Shown piece by piece: positions 23,048-35,352 of a stretch of DNA of 64,000 bases. The stretch covers positions 124,001 through 188,000 of the forward strand of contig JBDOQK010000021.1 of assembly GCA_040437565.1 (NCBI GenBank). Reading direction: 5' to 3'. This DNA comes from Albugo candida. Its lineage: Eukaryota > Oomycota > Peronosporomycetes > Albuginales. How positions within the stretch are numbered: position 1 is the stretch's first letter; each line of letters starts with the position of its first letter. The notes under the pieces were generated by a model. It ran no database searches. It worked only from the letters and a program-made list of their open reading frames with translations, and was not told the DNA's origin. The position numbers and the translations under genes were made by a program.

Positions 23048-24728
23048 GCTGTGTGTGCATCAAGAAGGCTGATTCGGCGACCATCGCGACTTCTTATCCG
23101 ATATATACTACAGGCAGGCAAGGCTCGAGAATAATGACCGATCTTGTCATTGCAGGGTCCATTTCCAATGGTATCGCAAACCTAAGAGCATTTGACGGCG
23201 GTTGGGACAAGTCTGAGAAGTATCCATAGAATCAGAATAAGGCGCTCTCGATATCAGAAGAGATGACAATGCAAAATACATAAACGATGAAACACTTTTC
23301 TCAAAGGAAGTACGTAGAGAGAAATAGGACTGCTATTGTATCGTGAACGGATGAGCATGACAGTCAACATACATGCACTTGATTTTCGAACTTGACTTTG
23401 GCAGTGAATATGGTATTTCAGACGACGAGGTTGACTTTATTGCTGAGCGATGTTGATATATAGTACAGACAAGCTCCATGCTGTTTTCATACAGGCCGAA
23501 GCTCTTAATAATAACTGGAGGAGTACTTCAACTTAAGATAAATCTATGTAAATGTCGTGGGTCCTACTGGTATTTGCATATAAATTGCGGAATACAGAGT
23601 CCAGAGAAATTGTTGATCATAACACTTGTTGGTAGCATCAGGCCATATAGCGAACGAATTCGAGTGTTGCTGTGAATGGTGAAATAGACGGCGTATACTA
23701 TAATCAGTATCAAGCAGTACATCGTTCTGTATGGTCACGAATCTAGCGTCCAACGTCCAAGGTCCAAATTCCACATCCCAAGTACCACGTCCAACGATTA
23801 CGATACGTTCCCAGCTTCATAGACATATCTTTGCAATGAATAGCAACCCCTCTAGACAATCAGTGGAAATACTTGAGTTTGTGTGGGGATTAAATGTGTA
23901 ATTGCTTCCAAAGAGTGGCTTAACTGGAAGTTCACTTTCAACAGGTCGGTTCACAGGCACCAAATCAAAGGAAGTGAGATCTTCACCGAATGCTTTGGCA
24001 GGATATCTCGCACCATGCGCAGTACTTTAATCGCTTCACGACCAAAAAATTATCGAATTCCAACAGAAGGACTTTTGTTGAGCTTGGAGTTGACCAGACG
24101 GACGCTCTTGTCCGTAATTACGAGCGCATTTGCATACCCAAACGTTCATTTTCCAACTCCACATAACATTGTGAGAAGTTCCACTAACATTTCCATTACA
24201 ATTGAAAGTAAATGACAAATAGTTGTGCATACTCGGTATATTCTTGGAGTATTTAATTTTCAGTCTAATTGATTCCACCATCTCGATGATAACAAAACAA
24301 ACTCTGGTGTCAAACACCTTGATTGTGATGTCGTCTCCATGATGAAGTGCCATTCACTTGGATTCGTACTTGTTCTCAGCTAAGAGCCAGTCGTCTGCAT
24401 ACCATCGTGTGGAATCGAAAGAGAAGCGCATTATCAGCCGATTTCTCGGAAGAAGAAGCAACTAATTGGGTCGCATTTTTCCATCCTTCTCAACTTGATA
24501 TAGTGCGTTCGACGCAGCAAAATAATGTCACAAGAAGGGATTGTTATAAGTGATCAGTTGAACTTGATAGCTTATCTATAAGATGACGCAGAATATTTTA
24601 TTATATCATATCAAGACCGAGAACATGTAGAATAGGGCGAGAATCCTTACAACACATGTAAGATTCGTTCTGCACATGCTATAATACTCGTGAAAGGAAG
24701 AAGAATCTTATCAATGACGTAATGTCAG

Positions 24729-24747
24729 CTGGATGCAATGGTGTGTA
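24729..24747 (+). promoter_or_regulatory. conserved upstream box of the secreted-protein family
   Basis: CTGGATGCAATGGTGTGTA, 110 bp before the ATG. Versions of CTGGATGCAAAGG..RTGYA occur 107-114 bp before the ATG of all six family members. Confidence 0.45.
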
Positions 24748-24790
24748 ATTTCTTACACTTTGGTGTGTGATTTAAGCACAATAAGTTGAT

Positions 24791-24805
24791 TCACAACTCA
24801 ATTTG
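24791..24805 (+). promoter_or_regulatory. oomycete-like Inr/FPR core promoter
   Basis: TCACAACTCAATTTG, 48 bp before the ATG. It resembles the oomycete initiator plus flanking promoter region consensus (TCATTYYNCAWTTT), with CAATTT matching the second half exactly. Spacing is 47-48 bp throughout the family. Confidence 0.6.
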
Positions 24806-24838
24806 CTTTCGACCCCCCAGTGACCAAAAGCTTCAATC

Positions 24839-25348
24839 ATGGTCTATCTCATCTACCTAGCTTTCGTACTCGGTCTCTCCGCTCTTGGCATCGCTGAGGA
24901 TACAGTACGAAATTGTAAGTCAAGTACTGGACTTGATTTTGGGTACATAAAAAGCTCATGCCCAGTCCTCCCACCAAACAGTTATTATCGAATGTATTGC
25001 ATTCGATATTATTACGGTCAATATTGTAAGCAGCATGAGAAGGAGGCTATTCTCTCAATGCTTCAGCAAATCTTTGTATTCAAGGGAGGTCCAATTCGAT
25101 CCATAGCAGAAACACCAAATTTGACGCAACTTCAACTAGCCGCTGTGTTTTCGTGCTATTTTTATGGTTACAAGTCAAACAGCAATGATGAAGCAAAATT
25201 GTCTTTTTTCAAAGAGGTTGGAGACTATCTCTGGGAACGTCCTGTGGTTGACGGTATACTACCTAAAACCAAGGTAAATCGTTACGGATTGATACTCAAG
25301 ATGGCTTCATTTTGCCTTACTAACGTCCCCGTGCACATTCCAAAATAG
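24839..25348 (+). CDS. small secreted four-Cys protein, candidate effector (member 1)
   Basis: 169 residues, intronless. Signal peptide residues 1-19 (cleavage after G-I-A), then R24-x3-S28. Cysteines C41, C54 and C63 form the family's first three (spacing 12 and 8), and C159 near the C-terminus is the fourth. Extra Cys lie at 26 and in VFSCYFYGY. The middle segment YFYGYKSNSNDEAKLSFF aligns with the IF-x-G-x-P motif of its relatives but lacks the Pro. This is the most diverged member and is Tyr-rich. It is presumably secreted; function unknown. Neither the Albugo CCG pattern nor a CHxC motif is present. The ATG follows the conserved core promoter by 48 bp. Confidence 0.8.
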   Translation: MVYLIYLAFVLGLSALGIAEDTVRNCKSSTGLDFGYIKSSCPVLPPNSYYRMYCIRYYYGQYCKQHEKEAILSMLQQIFVFKGGPIRSIAETPNLTQLQLAAVFSCYFYGYKSNSNDEAKLSFFKEVGDYLWERPVVDGILPKTKVNRYGLILKMASFCLTNVPVHIPK

Positions 25349-26415
25349 TTCTCTCGGTCAACAATCGTCCATTCATGAACTTCTGCATCAAAACATTCTT
25401 CTTTTTTGAACCAAGTGGTTCCCTTTCTCCTTCTTTTAGATTTCTACTTTCAATTTCGATCCTCTTCAGCCGAATGATCCTTTAAACTCAGAGAAACTCG
25501 AGATTGCTACATTCTTGTGCTTGCTGTATCTATGCCATAACTACACACCAAAAGCATAGTGGCCGCAAACTCGGTAGAATCATGCTTGAAAAATGTACCG
25601 AACCAATCAATTGAGTGCGCCTTCGTCATCTGGACCTCGTAAGACGACGATAAACCGCAGAACACGACTGGCACATAAACATCAAAAGCTTGCAAGAAGA
25701 AAGTTGAACCCGAATATGCACACAGTCTTCCCAAAGCGGAGCATATTCATGAAAAACTTCTGCTTTTAGTGATTAAAACGCGCCAGATTGACCCGAATCA
25801 CCGGATATGAAAATCCGCAAACTTGCACCAATTTGCGAACAGAACCTTGTAAGGTAGACACTTCGCATGTACTAGTTACGTGCACATCAAGACGCCTTCT
25901 CATAGAAGTACCTTCGATAGTCCAATTTTCTTGATCGATTTTCAAATCGGTCTCTCTCTTGTGATACAATGGCAAGTCGGGTCAATTATAACAGGCGGAG
26001 AAAATCCAAGCCCGCCAGTGATGACATGTAAATTACATATATACACGTCAAGGCTTCCAAAACTGACGGATAAAATATCTCATTTCGATGACAATTACAT
26101 AAATGTCGAAGGTCCTACCATAGCTGAATTCGGATTTTTAGATTTCAAGATCCGTTGACAACATAAGGGCATACATATAGTGTATTCGAGTCTTGTTCAT
26201 GGTAAAATAGAGCGAGTAAAGTATATCTTCGTCGATGACCGCGGATCGAACGTCCAACGTCCTGCACAACGATTCCGATACGTTTTCTCCTCACCACTGC
26301 AGCGGTTAGTGTTCTTCTCGGACAGTTTACCGTAATACCTGCGTTTGCCTGGTGAGAATGTGCAGTCGATTGGCTCGCCTGGATAAATTCTTTACTATCT
26401 CAGTTTCCATCAACG
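25349..26415. other. intergenic, segmental-duplication block
   Basis: 25780-26160 is similar to 46440-46800 (GATCGATTT.CAAATCGGTCT and following) and more weakly to 39940-40200. 26160-26290 repeats part of 23650-23810. No intact gene; the frames are short and not shared among copies. Confidence 0.45.
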
Positions 26416-27127
26416 GATTCGAATGGGATGAGACCTCAGCTTAACCTGTTTGAATCGTCTCCCACGATACAGATATCCAATCTGTATACAGATAAATCTT
26501 TGTACACTGCTATACATTTGACAAAGGAAGTATAAAGAGCATAGTTCTATTTGTCATGTGATCAAAAGATTGCTGCAAGAAGAATGGCATACGGATTTGC
26601 GACGCAGTGATGAGAAACATTCCTACGAAACAGACCCGATCAGACTACCACCCAGCTGATTACAAATGCATCAGGAAGATACTGGTCTGGTGGAATATGT
26701 TTGGATAGCTGGATGCAAAGGNNNNNNNNNNNNNNNNNNNNNNNNNNNNNNNNNNNNNNNNNNNNNNNNNNNNNNNNNNNNNNNNNNNNNNNNNNNNNNN
26801 NNNNNNNNNNNNNNNNNNNNNGATTCGAATGGGATGAGACCTCAGCTTAACCTGTTTGAATCGTCTCCCACGATACAGATATCCAATCTGTATACAGATA
26901 AATCTTTGTACACTGCTATACATTTGACAAAGGAAGTATAAAGAGCATAGTTCTATTTGTCATGTGATCAAAAGATTGCTGCAAGAAGAATGGCATACGG
27001 ATTTGCGACGCAGTGATGAGAAACATTCCTACGAAACAGACCCGATCAGACTACCACCCAGCTGATTACAAATGCATCAGGAAGATACTGGTCTGGTGGA
27101 ATATGTTTGGATAGCTGGATGCAAAGG
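26416..27127. repeat. false direct repeat across a gap (306 bp each side)
   Basis: 26416-26721 equals 26822-27127 with 100 N between. Unmerged contig overlap. The stretch ends in the family's upstream box. Confidence 0.9.
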
Positions 27128-27330
27128 GTGTGCAGCTCTAGCCCTACAAGAGCGCTTCGCATCATCCTTGTAACAAGATTCTCGTAAAAAGTAGCCGACA
27201 TCTTCACGCATGGCCTCCATTGACTTTGTAGATGTCATGCTCGATCTTTTTACTATTGAAATGCAGACTTTGTAGTACGATATCATGAAGTTCTAAAATC
27301 ACACACGCATTTCTCTAGAAGCAAGTAGCT
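27115..27330 (+). pseudogene. relic of a secreted-protein family member (RYHEV subtype)
   Basis: Begins with the upstream box CTGGATGCAAAGGGTGTGCA and is followed by a broken signal-peptide-like stretch and ADFVVRYHEV in one frame. This corresponds to the A-x-A cleavage site plus Arg24 of the family. The reading frame is broken and no four-Cys domain is visible. The downstream sequence to about 27560 recurs at 42600-42800 and 62850-63020. Confidence 0.5.
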
Positions 27331-27431
27331 ATCTAGCTAGCCGACAGCTTTGTCCAGCAAAAGTATGCACTGACTAATAAAGACGTCAAGAGCGTTGATA
27401 ATGACAATTGATGAAGCGCAATGCTCTAGAA

Positions 27432-28155
27432 AAGCACTCACATGTTGGTGCAGCAGAATAATAGCTACAAAGGCGATAGTGAAGCTGCTTCATGGTGGGA
27501 TCACCATGTCTTGGTTTACCTACAGCAATGTGAATACTGGGATCGCACTATGAAATGACATACAAATCAAAGGCATGCCAAACTATTCTCCTAGTCGTAT
27601 TGTGTCCTCGTCGACAAGAATATTATAATCTGTTTGACTCAATTTATGTGACAGATTCAGAAAGTCGCTGATGGCACGGATGTACGAATCGAAAGATTAG
27701 ATTCTCCTGTGCTATTCTCCAAGAATTATTTTTTGTTTCAGTANNNNNNNNNNNNNNNNNNNNNNNNNNNNNNNNNNNNNNNNNNNNNNNNNNNNNNNNN
27801 NNNNNNNNNNNNNNNNNNNNNNNNNNNNNNNNNNNNNNNNNNNAAGCACTCACATGTTGGTGCAGCAGAATAATAGCTACAAAGGCGATAGTGAAGCTGC
27901 TTCATGGTGGGATCACCATGTCTTGGTTTACCTACAGCAATGTGAATACTGGGATCGCACTATGAAATGACATACAAATCAAAGGCATGCCAAACTATTC
28001 TCCTAGTCGTATTGTGTCCTCGTCGACAAGAATATTATAATCTGTTTGACTCAATTTATGTGACAGATTCAGAAAGTCGCTGATGGCACGGATGTACGAA
28101 TCGAAAGATTAGATTCTCCTGTGCTATTCTCCAAGAATTATTTTTTGTTTCAGTA
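27432..28155. repeat. false direct repeat across a gap (312 bp each side)
   Basis: 27432-27743 equals 27844-28155 with 100 N between. Unmerged contig overlap. Confidence 0.9.
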
Positions 28156-29690
28156 CGCTTCATATCAACCCGCAGATATACTGTCAAGAACGGTGCAAAT
28201 CACTCGCGTCGTCATTGACAAATTGCAATACTCCGATGATGAACATGGTTTTCGCCTGGATAAGGCAGTGGTAAGACAAAGTATACCAGACCGATTATAG
28301 ATTACGACGAAGACAAGGTTTCAATGTATACGTAGACAGCCAGAGAAAGAAATCTACACGATCTGCTTTTTTCTTTTCACTGCACGACGCAGCTCGTTGA
28401 TAAGTTCCAGTAAATAATTCCTCACGAACGAGTGTTTTTGTATGCTGAACAGATAAGCTCAGGGGGTTTCAGACACGGTCAAATAAATTATCTCAAGCTC
28501 TGCCCACATGGAATCAAGACTGTAATTTCACGCTTCTTTACCCACATGCTACCCTGCAGCATTCTGCATGCTTTATGACTAATGCGTCTCTATCCCAAGG
28601 TATGTACTAAGACTACCCTATGAAACGAAAAATCAATGTAGCGGGTTATCTCATGCTGTAAGATAGCGAACAGAAGATCCAAGTTTTCGACGAGCTTTTT
28701 ATATTTTTGCGGAAAGATGACTGCTTTTGCAATCAATTTACATGGATCAAACTTCATACCAGTGCACAGCGTCTGACTTGATATGATTACGCACAACGTC
28801 AGAAAGTGGTCTGACTGGGCGAGCAGGATTGTAATGACATTCTTACAAGCACTGGAATAGGCCTATCTTTCTCTGTTGCAGTCGAAGTGAAGCCTCATCA
28901 CCTTCCAAGCAGTCATGACAATACAAATGAGCGTAATCAAAACCTATCAACTGATACTTTACAGAGTAGAATGTCACGTAAATGGTAGCCGTTTGCCTTT
29001 TCAAGTGCACTTTGACATGGTCGTACTATGGCCGTCGATCCGATTTTATAAAGTCTTGGTATGAATGGAAAGTTGACAAATGACTGCGATCTTATTATAG
29101 CTGAAACAAATCACGCGAAACCATTCGTACACTTTTCGGCACTTTGTACAGATAGTATCAAGTAGCTCTAGCACCAGACGCTCTACAAAGTCTCCGCTCA
29201 GCTCCTTTGAGGATAAGCCTATAGAGAAAGGACTTGATCGCTGCACTCACACGGCTCCATCCATCGAATGGAAAATCGTCGTCCCATCATTGCCACTTCG
29301 ACTCGACTGGTTCGATGATAACAAGGAACTCTGCCGAAATAAAAACTTGATTGAGGGCCTTCACCGCGTAAACTTGAATTTATAGTTTTCTGTCAGCTAA
29401 AATCCAGTCAATAGCATACCATCGTGTAGAATTGAACCGCACCATATGGCGTTTTTCTCAAAAGAATAATTACCTAATGATATCATGTAACAAACGTTTG
29501 ACTCGGTGTATGTAACTAGCGCTTCATAGCGTAATGATAAGATGATGACGTAGAACGATACGTTAAGCCAAACAAAGAATCAGAACATTTATATTAGGGT
29601 AAAAATTCATATACACACGTCAGATCACTTAGTGGAAAGGCCAGGTTACGCGTAATAGAAAGAACCGTATTCTCAATGCCGTCATGTCAG

Positions 29691-29709
29691 CTGGATGTAA
29701 TGGTGTGTA
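29691..29709 (+). promoter_or_regulatory. conserved upstream box of the secreted-protein family
   Basis: CTGGATGTAATGGTGTGTA, 107 bp before the ATG, nearly identical to the box of member 1. Confidence 0.45.
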
Positions 29710-29750
29710 CTTTTCACACTTTGGGGAATGATTTGAACGCAACAGTTGAT

Positions 29751-29765
29751 TCATAACTCCATTTG
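29751..29765 (+). promoter_or_regulatory. oomycete-like Inr/FPR core promoter
   Basis: TCATAACTCCATTTG, 47 bp before the ATG. The TCAT...CCATTT form is close to the oomycete consensus. Confidence 0.6.
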
Positions 29766-29797
29766 CTTCTGATCTCCAGCAACCAAGAACTTCAATC

Positions 29798-30334
29798 ATG
29801 GTCTCTCTCAACTACATAGCTACCGCACTCGGTATCATCACTGTTGGAAATGCTAAGGCTGTAGTGCGATATCTCAAGTCAAGTCCTCAATATCATGTCC
29901 AGACACATTCGAAAAGCTCGGTCCGTCTTCTTGATGGAAAGTGTCCACATGCAACCCCTGAGTTGACGAGCTATAGAAGTCTTTGCGTGCTCAAATCGGC
30001 CGAAAGCGGCTGTGGTGACCGGTGGAAATCTGCCCTCAAAAGCATAGTTTTGACCTCGTTTCCATATCTCGATGGATCAAAGAGTACTATGGCAAACTTA
30101 GCAACGTATACCAGGATAGATATCATTACAGCAATCACACCGATTTTCTCTAATGATCCCCATACGGATCCGTCGATGTCGATAGAGGAGTATTTTACAC
30201 AAGTTTACATGTTAATGAAAGGGACTGTAACTCCAGACACATTCTACAATCTAGATTTTACCCAAGGTACTAAACATCCAAAGTTCCTGTTTCAGTTTGC
30301 TTATTATGTTGGATTTCGTTGTCATCGGCCGTAA
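29798..30334 (+). CDS. small secreted four-Cys protein, candidate effector (member 2)
   Basis: 178 residues, intronless. Signal peptide 1-19 (cleavage after G-N-A), followed by the clearest post-cleavage motif R24-Y-L-K-S28. Cysteines C49, C63 and C72 (spacing 13 and 8) and C175 near the end; an additional cysteine is absent from the mature chain. IFSNDPHTDPSMSIEEYF (about 119-136) and KHPKFLFQFAYYVGFRC are the two conserved blocks of the C-terminal half. It is predicted to be secreted. A helical bundle pinned by two disulphides is plausible but inferred. An R-x-L string is present, but it lies only four residues after the cleavage site and no EER follows, so I do not call it an RxLR effector. 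Confidence 0.85.
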   Translation: MVSLNYIATALGIITVGNAKAVVRYLKSSPQYHVQTHSKSSVRLLDGKCPHATPELTSYRSLCVLKSAESGCGDRWKSALKSIVLTSFPYLDGSKSTMANLATYTRIDIITAITPIFSNDPHTDPSMSIEEYFTQVYMLMKGTVTPDTFYNLDFTQGTKHPKFLFQFAYYVGFRCHRP

Positions 30335-31331
30335 TTCATTTACTAATCATTCAATACGAAGCTTTCGCATCAATGCATTTACAGGTTTTTCCATAAAAGT
30401 GCTCCCATTTCTCCATGCTTCCTTTCTCTAGTCGGTTAAATCGATTGATGTCAAGTGTTTCCACTGGTAAATCACAATGGACGTATTTGTGAGGATAACT
30501 AGACTAGTACAAATCGATTTATTGTGCTCATATTACCGCAACATCAGAATGGTGGTGTACACGTAGAACATTGCTGGAGCATAAGAATCGATAGCTAGCG
30601 AGAAGAAACCAACTTCATGACATTGTGGGTTTACAATGACGCAGGTGCAGCTGCCTATCAAAATAATCGAGATAACTGGATACTTTTGTTGAAATGAACG
30701 CTCAAATATGATTCAGATCGTGAGCGGTTAATACTGACAGTTACCGAACTTGCAACAATGGCAGGAAAGAACTCTGTAAAGTATATATGTCAGTGGTTGT
30801 ACCGGACATAAATCTCATAATTTGTTTGCTTGAGTGCAAATTTGAGACTGTTATCAACTGTTCTCTATGGATTTCCTACGTATTCTTTCTGCTTATAAAC
30901 TAGGGCATTTCGCATCATTTCAAACAGCACGGTCGTTAAATGGCATCGTACATATCCGCCATCTTCCAAAAAAATCCACTTGCGTATCAGGAATTGTTCT
31001 CTCTCTACGGATAAAGATCTGGGATACTTTATTGATTACATCCTTCGCCGCCACGACTGTCGGAATTTATTAGTTCCAACACTTTCGGTTCATAAACTGT
31101 GACATTCACCCAATTAGGTGCTCCTCTGAAGTGCTCTTTTCTACTCAAGTTATTTTCAAATACGGACCTTTTCATATAAAGTATGATAAACAAGCAGACT
31201 ACGTCGTCCGCTTTTACGCAGAGTGTTCTAGTTTGAGTGAGAATGAGCATCTCCGGCCAATAATTCTTTCATGCTTGAAACGGTGCTATATGATCGAAAA
31301 TGCTATTCTCATGAATCTCAACACACGACCC
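30335..31331. other. intergenic, segmental-duplication block
   Basis: 30780-31040 is similar to 19200-19330 (GGTTGTACCGGA.AT, CCACTT.CGTATCAGG). Frames are short and unrecognised. Confidence 0.45.
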
Positions 31332-31677
31332 ACAGAACGATAAAGATGCACTAGCTGTATAGAATTTTCGTTGGCGCACAATTAGCATAAAACAGCAACA
31401 ACCAGGCAACAGAATCGCGCATAAAAGGACCAAGACGTATTGATTGGGACCGCANNNNNNNNNNNNNNNNNNNNNNNNNNNNNNNNNNNNNNNNNNNNNN
31501 NNNNNNNNNNNNNNNNNNNNNNNNNNNNNNNNNNNNNNNNNNNNNNNNNNNNNNACAGAACGATAAAGATGCACTAGCTGTATAGAATTTTCGTTGGCGC
31601 ACAATTAGCATAAAACAGCAACAACCAGGCAACAGAATCGCGCATAAAAGGACCAAGACGTATTGATTGGGACCGCA
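31332..31677. repeat. false direct repeat across a gap (123 bp each side)
   Basis: 31332-31454 equals 31555-31677 with 100 N between. Unmerged contig overlap. Confidence 0.9.
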
Positions 31678-31856
31678 AGCATACATGCGGTTGTGATCAG
31701 GTACCTGTACGACACTCACACGCGCGATAGAGAACATCATGTCTTGTGACGCAACCGACATGCAATTTCTCGTTCTATACTGGAGTGATTATGACGCACC
31801 AGCTATAACTACGAATTAGTTTTCTTCATTCAGTAGAGCTAACCAACTATCCACCT

Positions 31857-31965
31857 ATGGTCTCTCTCAACTTCGTAGCGTCCATTCTTCATCTTAAGCT
31901 ATTGCAGATTCGGGGTTCGCTGCGCGATATTTTCTTTCAAGTTAATTAATTATAAACTTGCAATA
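31857..31965 (+). pseudogene. relic of a secreted-protein family member
   Basis: An ATG opens MVSLNFVASILHL, very close to the signal peptide of member 2, and a GFAARYFLSS stretch matching the post-cleavage Arg motif follows in another frame. The frame is broken and no four-Cys domain was found downstream. Confidence 0.6.
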
Positions 31966-33456
31966 GTACAAGGCATTAACCCAATGACGATGCCTAAACA
32001 TACCGGAACCGAAAGTAAATACTTTGACGATGGATGCTTGCTCGTTCACACGCCAAATAGTCCAATCGATAACGGCCCTTCCTAAAAAAGACCTTCGTGT
32101 GAATACTTTCTACGTATCTCAAATGATCATTTGGACGGGATCGCGTCCGCGTGCAATAATTCACGCTTCCAGATACAAAGCTCAATGCAAAAATATCAGC
32201 AATATCAATGCGTAAACCAATGGTTGCCCTAAAAAAGCAATGATGCCTATAATGATGAGCTTAACTTTTATAGGTAGATACATGTAGTAGGGTGACAGAT
32301 TGTTCTATCATCTTACATTGCAAGAAAGATTATTGTGTTGAAGCAAGATACTACGATTAATGAGCGACCGTTTTGCATAAATATTTTATGTTTTTGTTGT
32401 GTTCCGATGTGTGTCGTTTCTTCTGAGTATGATGCCTTATTTTTAGCTTCCAAAGAGCTGGCGATCAACTTTAAAAAAGAGCGAACTTATTTACTTGAGT
32501 GCGGGTTCCAAAATCCCACGCATTATTCCATGAGCAGCCAGCCATCTAGCCGCCCGATTTGTTTGGATAAGAGTATGCACTCTTTTTGTTATATTCGAAA
32601 GAGTACGAGAACGGCAATGACGAGTTGGGACAGCTGGTGAGGCGCTAGACTCTAGAAAGCACTTACATGATGGTGTACCGTAATAATGGCTGCAAACGAA
32701 CAAGCAAAGCTATTTTATGATGGAATCATGATTCGTTAATAAATCTAGGGAATCGGTATAATCGTTATTCAGCCCACCACCTTTTGTTTTAGGTAGGCGC
32801 TATGGCCACAGAAAAAACTACTACGGCCACACACAATTGAACTAGCCAATCACAGCTCACAAAATTATACTGTTGCTAAGTACGCTAGCCAATCAGGTCA
32901 CTTGTCTACTTTTGTACATGAGCTCATTCTGTTTCTTACGCTGTCTTTGTTACTTTGTTCTAGCGTAGGTACGGTTTTTTTTCCAGAAATCTCTATATGG
33001 TAGGTTGATAGTAGACACTCTAAAGATTAGGATGTTGGAAAGGTGGCTGTTGCTGTTGAGTAAAAAAATTGTTTTTTTCAAAAATTATTCATTATTTGTT
33101 GACGTAAATTCCATTTTTAGAATTAAACGTATTTAGTAATAAAAGTAGAAGAGCATGGCATCGCGCCGGTTGTCATTGAACATGAGCTTTTTCTAGCTGT
33201 CATTTCGAAACTTTAGTGATTGGAAAAAACACGTACGAAGAAAGCAATATTGTACACCAACCCGTTCAAATACTTTCCGAAGGGTGTAGATGAGATCTTC
33301 CGGTTGATATGCTGAAAAATGTCACCACGTGGGGTCGTGTTGGATATTCAACATAACGGATGTGCAGATAAGATGCAGTAGTTTGTAAAGGCTTTGATCA
33401 ACTGTTAGGTGAACTAAACATTTAATATACGTACTTCCAAATTTTAAGCTCCCTGG
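31966..33456. other. intergenic, no intact gene
   Basis: 32640-32740 is similar to the segment shared by the RYHEV-type relics (GCGCTAGACTCTAGAAAGCA...). 32764-32775 (GTTATTCAGCCC) is the left half of an inverted repeat with 34505-34516. Two CCAATCA motifs lie near 32840-32900. No gene recognised. Confidence 0.4.
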
Positions 33457-33465
33457 GTGTCGTTG

Positions 33466-33897
33466 GTTACAGATTATCTACAGGTTATGAGCCCAAACGC
33501 AGCAAATTCGAGCAATGACGTGCTCAGGGACGACAACTACTTTTATTGGGAGTTCAACGCGCGCATGAGACTGGCGAGGAAGGGGCTACTAGACCATATC
33601 GACGGACCAGTAAACGTCAAGAGCGAGGACGATACAGCGGTGGCAGTCTGGAGAGCGAACGACTTGAAGGACTTTGCCATCTTGTCGATGACGCTCAGCA
33701 CTCAATACCAGTCGATGATCCGAAATACGACATTGACGAGGCAGCTTTGGGATACATTAAAGGACTTTTTTGTTCGGAAAAATTTATACAATCGAGTGCA
33801 AGTGCGACGTCAGCTGCACGACTTTAATATGGAAAGAGGGAGCAGCTTGATGGAGCATATGATGAATTTCGATAAACTAGCGATGAGCATGTCGTCT
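33466..33897 (+). mobile_element. Ty1/copia-type gag fossil
   Basis: An ATG-led frame of 144 residues with the N-terminal gag (UBN2-type) pattern of copia elements: WEFNARMRLARKGLLDHIDG, VWRANDLKDFAILSMTLS, LWDTLKDFFVRKN and RRQLHDFNMERGSSLMEHM. It runs into the gap at 33898, so only the N-terminal part is visible. No protease, integrase or RT and no LTR could be identified in the flanks. A partial, non-functional copy. The visible piece is open, so it may be fairly young, but age cannot be measured without LTRs. Confidence 0.8.
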
Positions 33898-33997
33898 NNN
33901 NNNNNNNNNNNNNNNNNNNNNNNNNNNNNNNNNNNNNNNNNNNNNNNNNNNNNNNNNNNNNNNNNNNNNNNNNNNNNNNNNNNNNNNNNNNNNNNNN
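33898..33997. other. assembly gap (100 N)
   Basis: Scaffold gap directly after the gag fossil. The rest of that element may lie here; true length unknown. Confidence 0.99.
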
Positions 33998-35352
33998 AAG
34001 ATACAATTACTAGCAGTTAATGGAACTTGATCTCAATTACTTGCACTTAGTCACACTATACAATACCTGACAATTTCGGTCGTCACTAAGCCGCCGCTGG
34101 TACTGCCGATGATCTGTGCGCAGACCTGCTAGTGAAATTGCCCATCAGCTTTCAAAACATGGCACCAAGCTGCATTTTTAATATAGCCCGCTGGTTTTCA
34201 TTTTGCTGTACAATGGCAGCAAGCGGGCCTTCGCAGTCAAGGCGAACTGCTGAATACACTAAGAGTAGACCCCCTGCAATGGATGAATTATCAGATCAAT
34301 ATAACTGCTGCCGGCACAATCAGCATAGAATAGAACTTACCTGTTGACACAGAGATCCATATTTGAGTGAAAAATTAGAAACCGAAGATTCTTGTGTGAC
34401 TTAATTGTATTTATTCGGTTGCATCTATTCAGAGCGATTAGAGGCCACGTTTTCCTATTAATCTATTGATTTATGGAGGGTGGGGGCTGATTAAAAAAAG
34501 ATGGGGGCTGAATAACCATTCTCTATTAGGAATGTGAAGATTGCGACTCGCGTTTAAAGGAAGACACTACTATTTTTACTTCAAAAAGCTACAAGAGATC
34601 ATTTGACTTTTTATGCTACGTATATAATTTATACAAGAAAAAATCGTCTTTTTGATCGATATTTAAAAATCATTTGTGGTACAGAAGGCTCCACACAACC
34701 GATACGATGTAGTTTAAGCAATTGTTGAGCTGCTTGCATGATTCACGAAAAGTTGATATGCTCTGGAAAGAAATCCGCCCTTTGTGGAAAAGACAGCGAA
34801 AAAGACCAAGTACAGCAGACCCATTACTTGATACCCAACGACAACGTATACATATATATGAAGATAGTCAGCGAAGGTTAAGTACTGTACATCACGTTAG
34901 ACGCTTTCGCAGCATGACAATATCGCGTTGGCGAGATAAACATTACGGTGAATTCACCGGGTGCGAGCACCTTCATCTTATTGTTACGAAGCTTCAATCA
35001 AGAGATACAATTACGCATAGGAAAGGCTCGCAAGATTGTCTTCTTCACGCTCCATCGAACGCATACTAACCTAAAGCGGTAGAAACCACCAGTTGTTCAG
35101 CTTATTTGAACATACTCTTTGAAGTCTTCAAGCGTTAAACTTTCGTCGTTGGAGGTGATTGATTGCGTTCGCAAAGTCTTTTTTCAAATCAATGATAGGC
35201 ACCTTTGTGCCCATTGCTTTTGCATTTATCAAACCTAATTTGTACAGTACATACAATCAATTAGACTCACAAAAGCATCGCGCACGTCTCAACCCAAGGT
35301 ATAGGTTGAGGTTAAATGTCGCGTGTCGATTTATACGGGTGAACAGGATATA
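33998..35352. other. intergenic, segmental-duplication block
   Basis: 34990-35220 is clearly similar to 43200-43410 (GCTCGCAAGATTGTCTTCTTCACGCTC cut short here, then GTTCAGCTTAT.TGAACA and TTGTGCCCAT). No intact gene. A G-rich tract near 34477-34508 includes the right half of the inverted repeat paired with 32764. Confidence 0.5.

Larger units (their letters stand above)
23048..24838. other. segmental-duplication block, no intact gene
   Basis: 23090-23950 is similar to 61195-62000, and part of it (23650-23810) to 26160-26290. Shared landmarks are GGCAAGGCTCGA, CCCAGCTTCATAGACATA and CCAACGTCC. Frames are short on both strands. A minus frame at 24036-24353 contains VCFVIIEMVESIRLK and belongs to the dispersed decayed family seen at 18754-19137. 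I see no intact gene. The last 110 bp hold the promoter-proximal motifs of the first secreted-protein gene. Confidence 0.5.
28156..29797. other. segmental-duplication block, no intact gene
   Basis: 28300-28460 resembles 63260-63390 (CACGATCTGCT..TTTC then CAGCTCGTT.AT). 29050-29400, read on the minus strand, contains broken relatives of the 18754-19137 frame (LVIIEPVES, RRLCRASGAR). No gene that I can support. The family promoter motifs lie in the last 110 bp. Confidence 0.45.

Noticed and set aside
29867-29884. RxLR-type effector call for the secreted family (R-Y-L-K)
   Set aside because: The string lies four residues after the cleavage site rather than 10-40, the last residue is Lys or Asp, and no EER follows.
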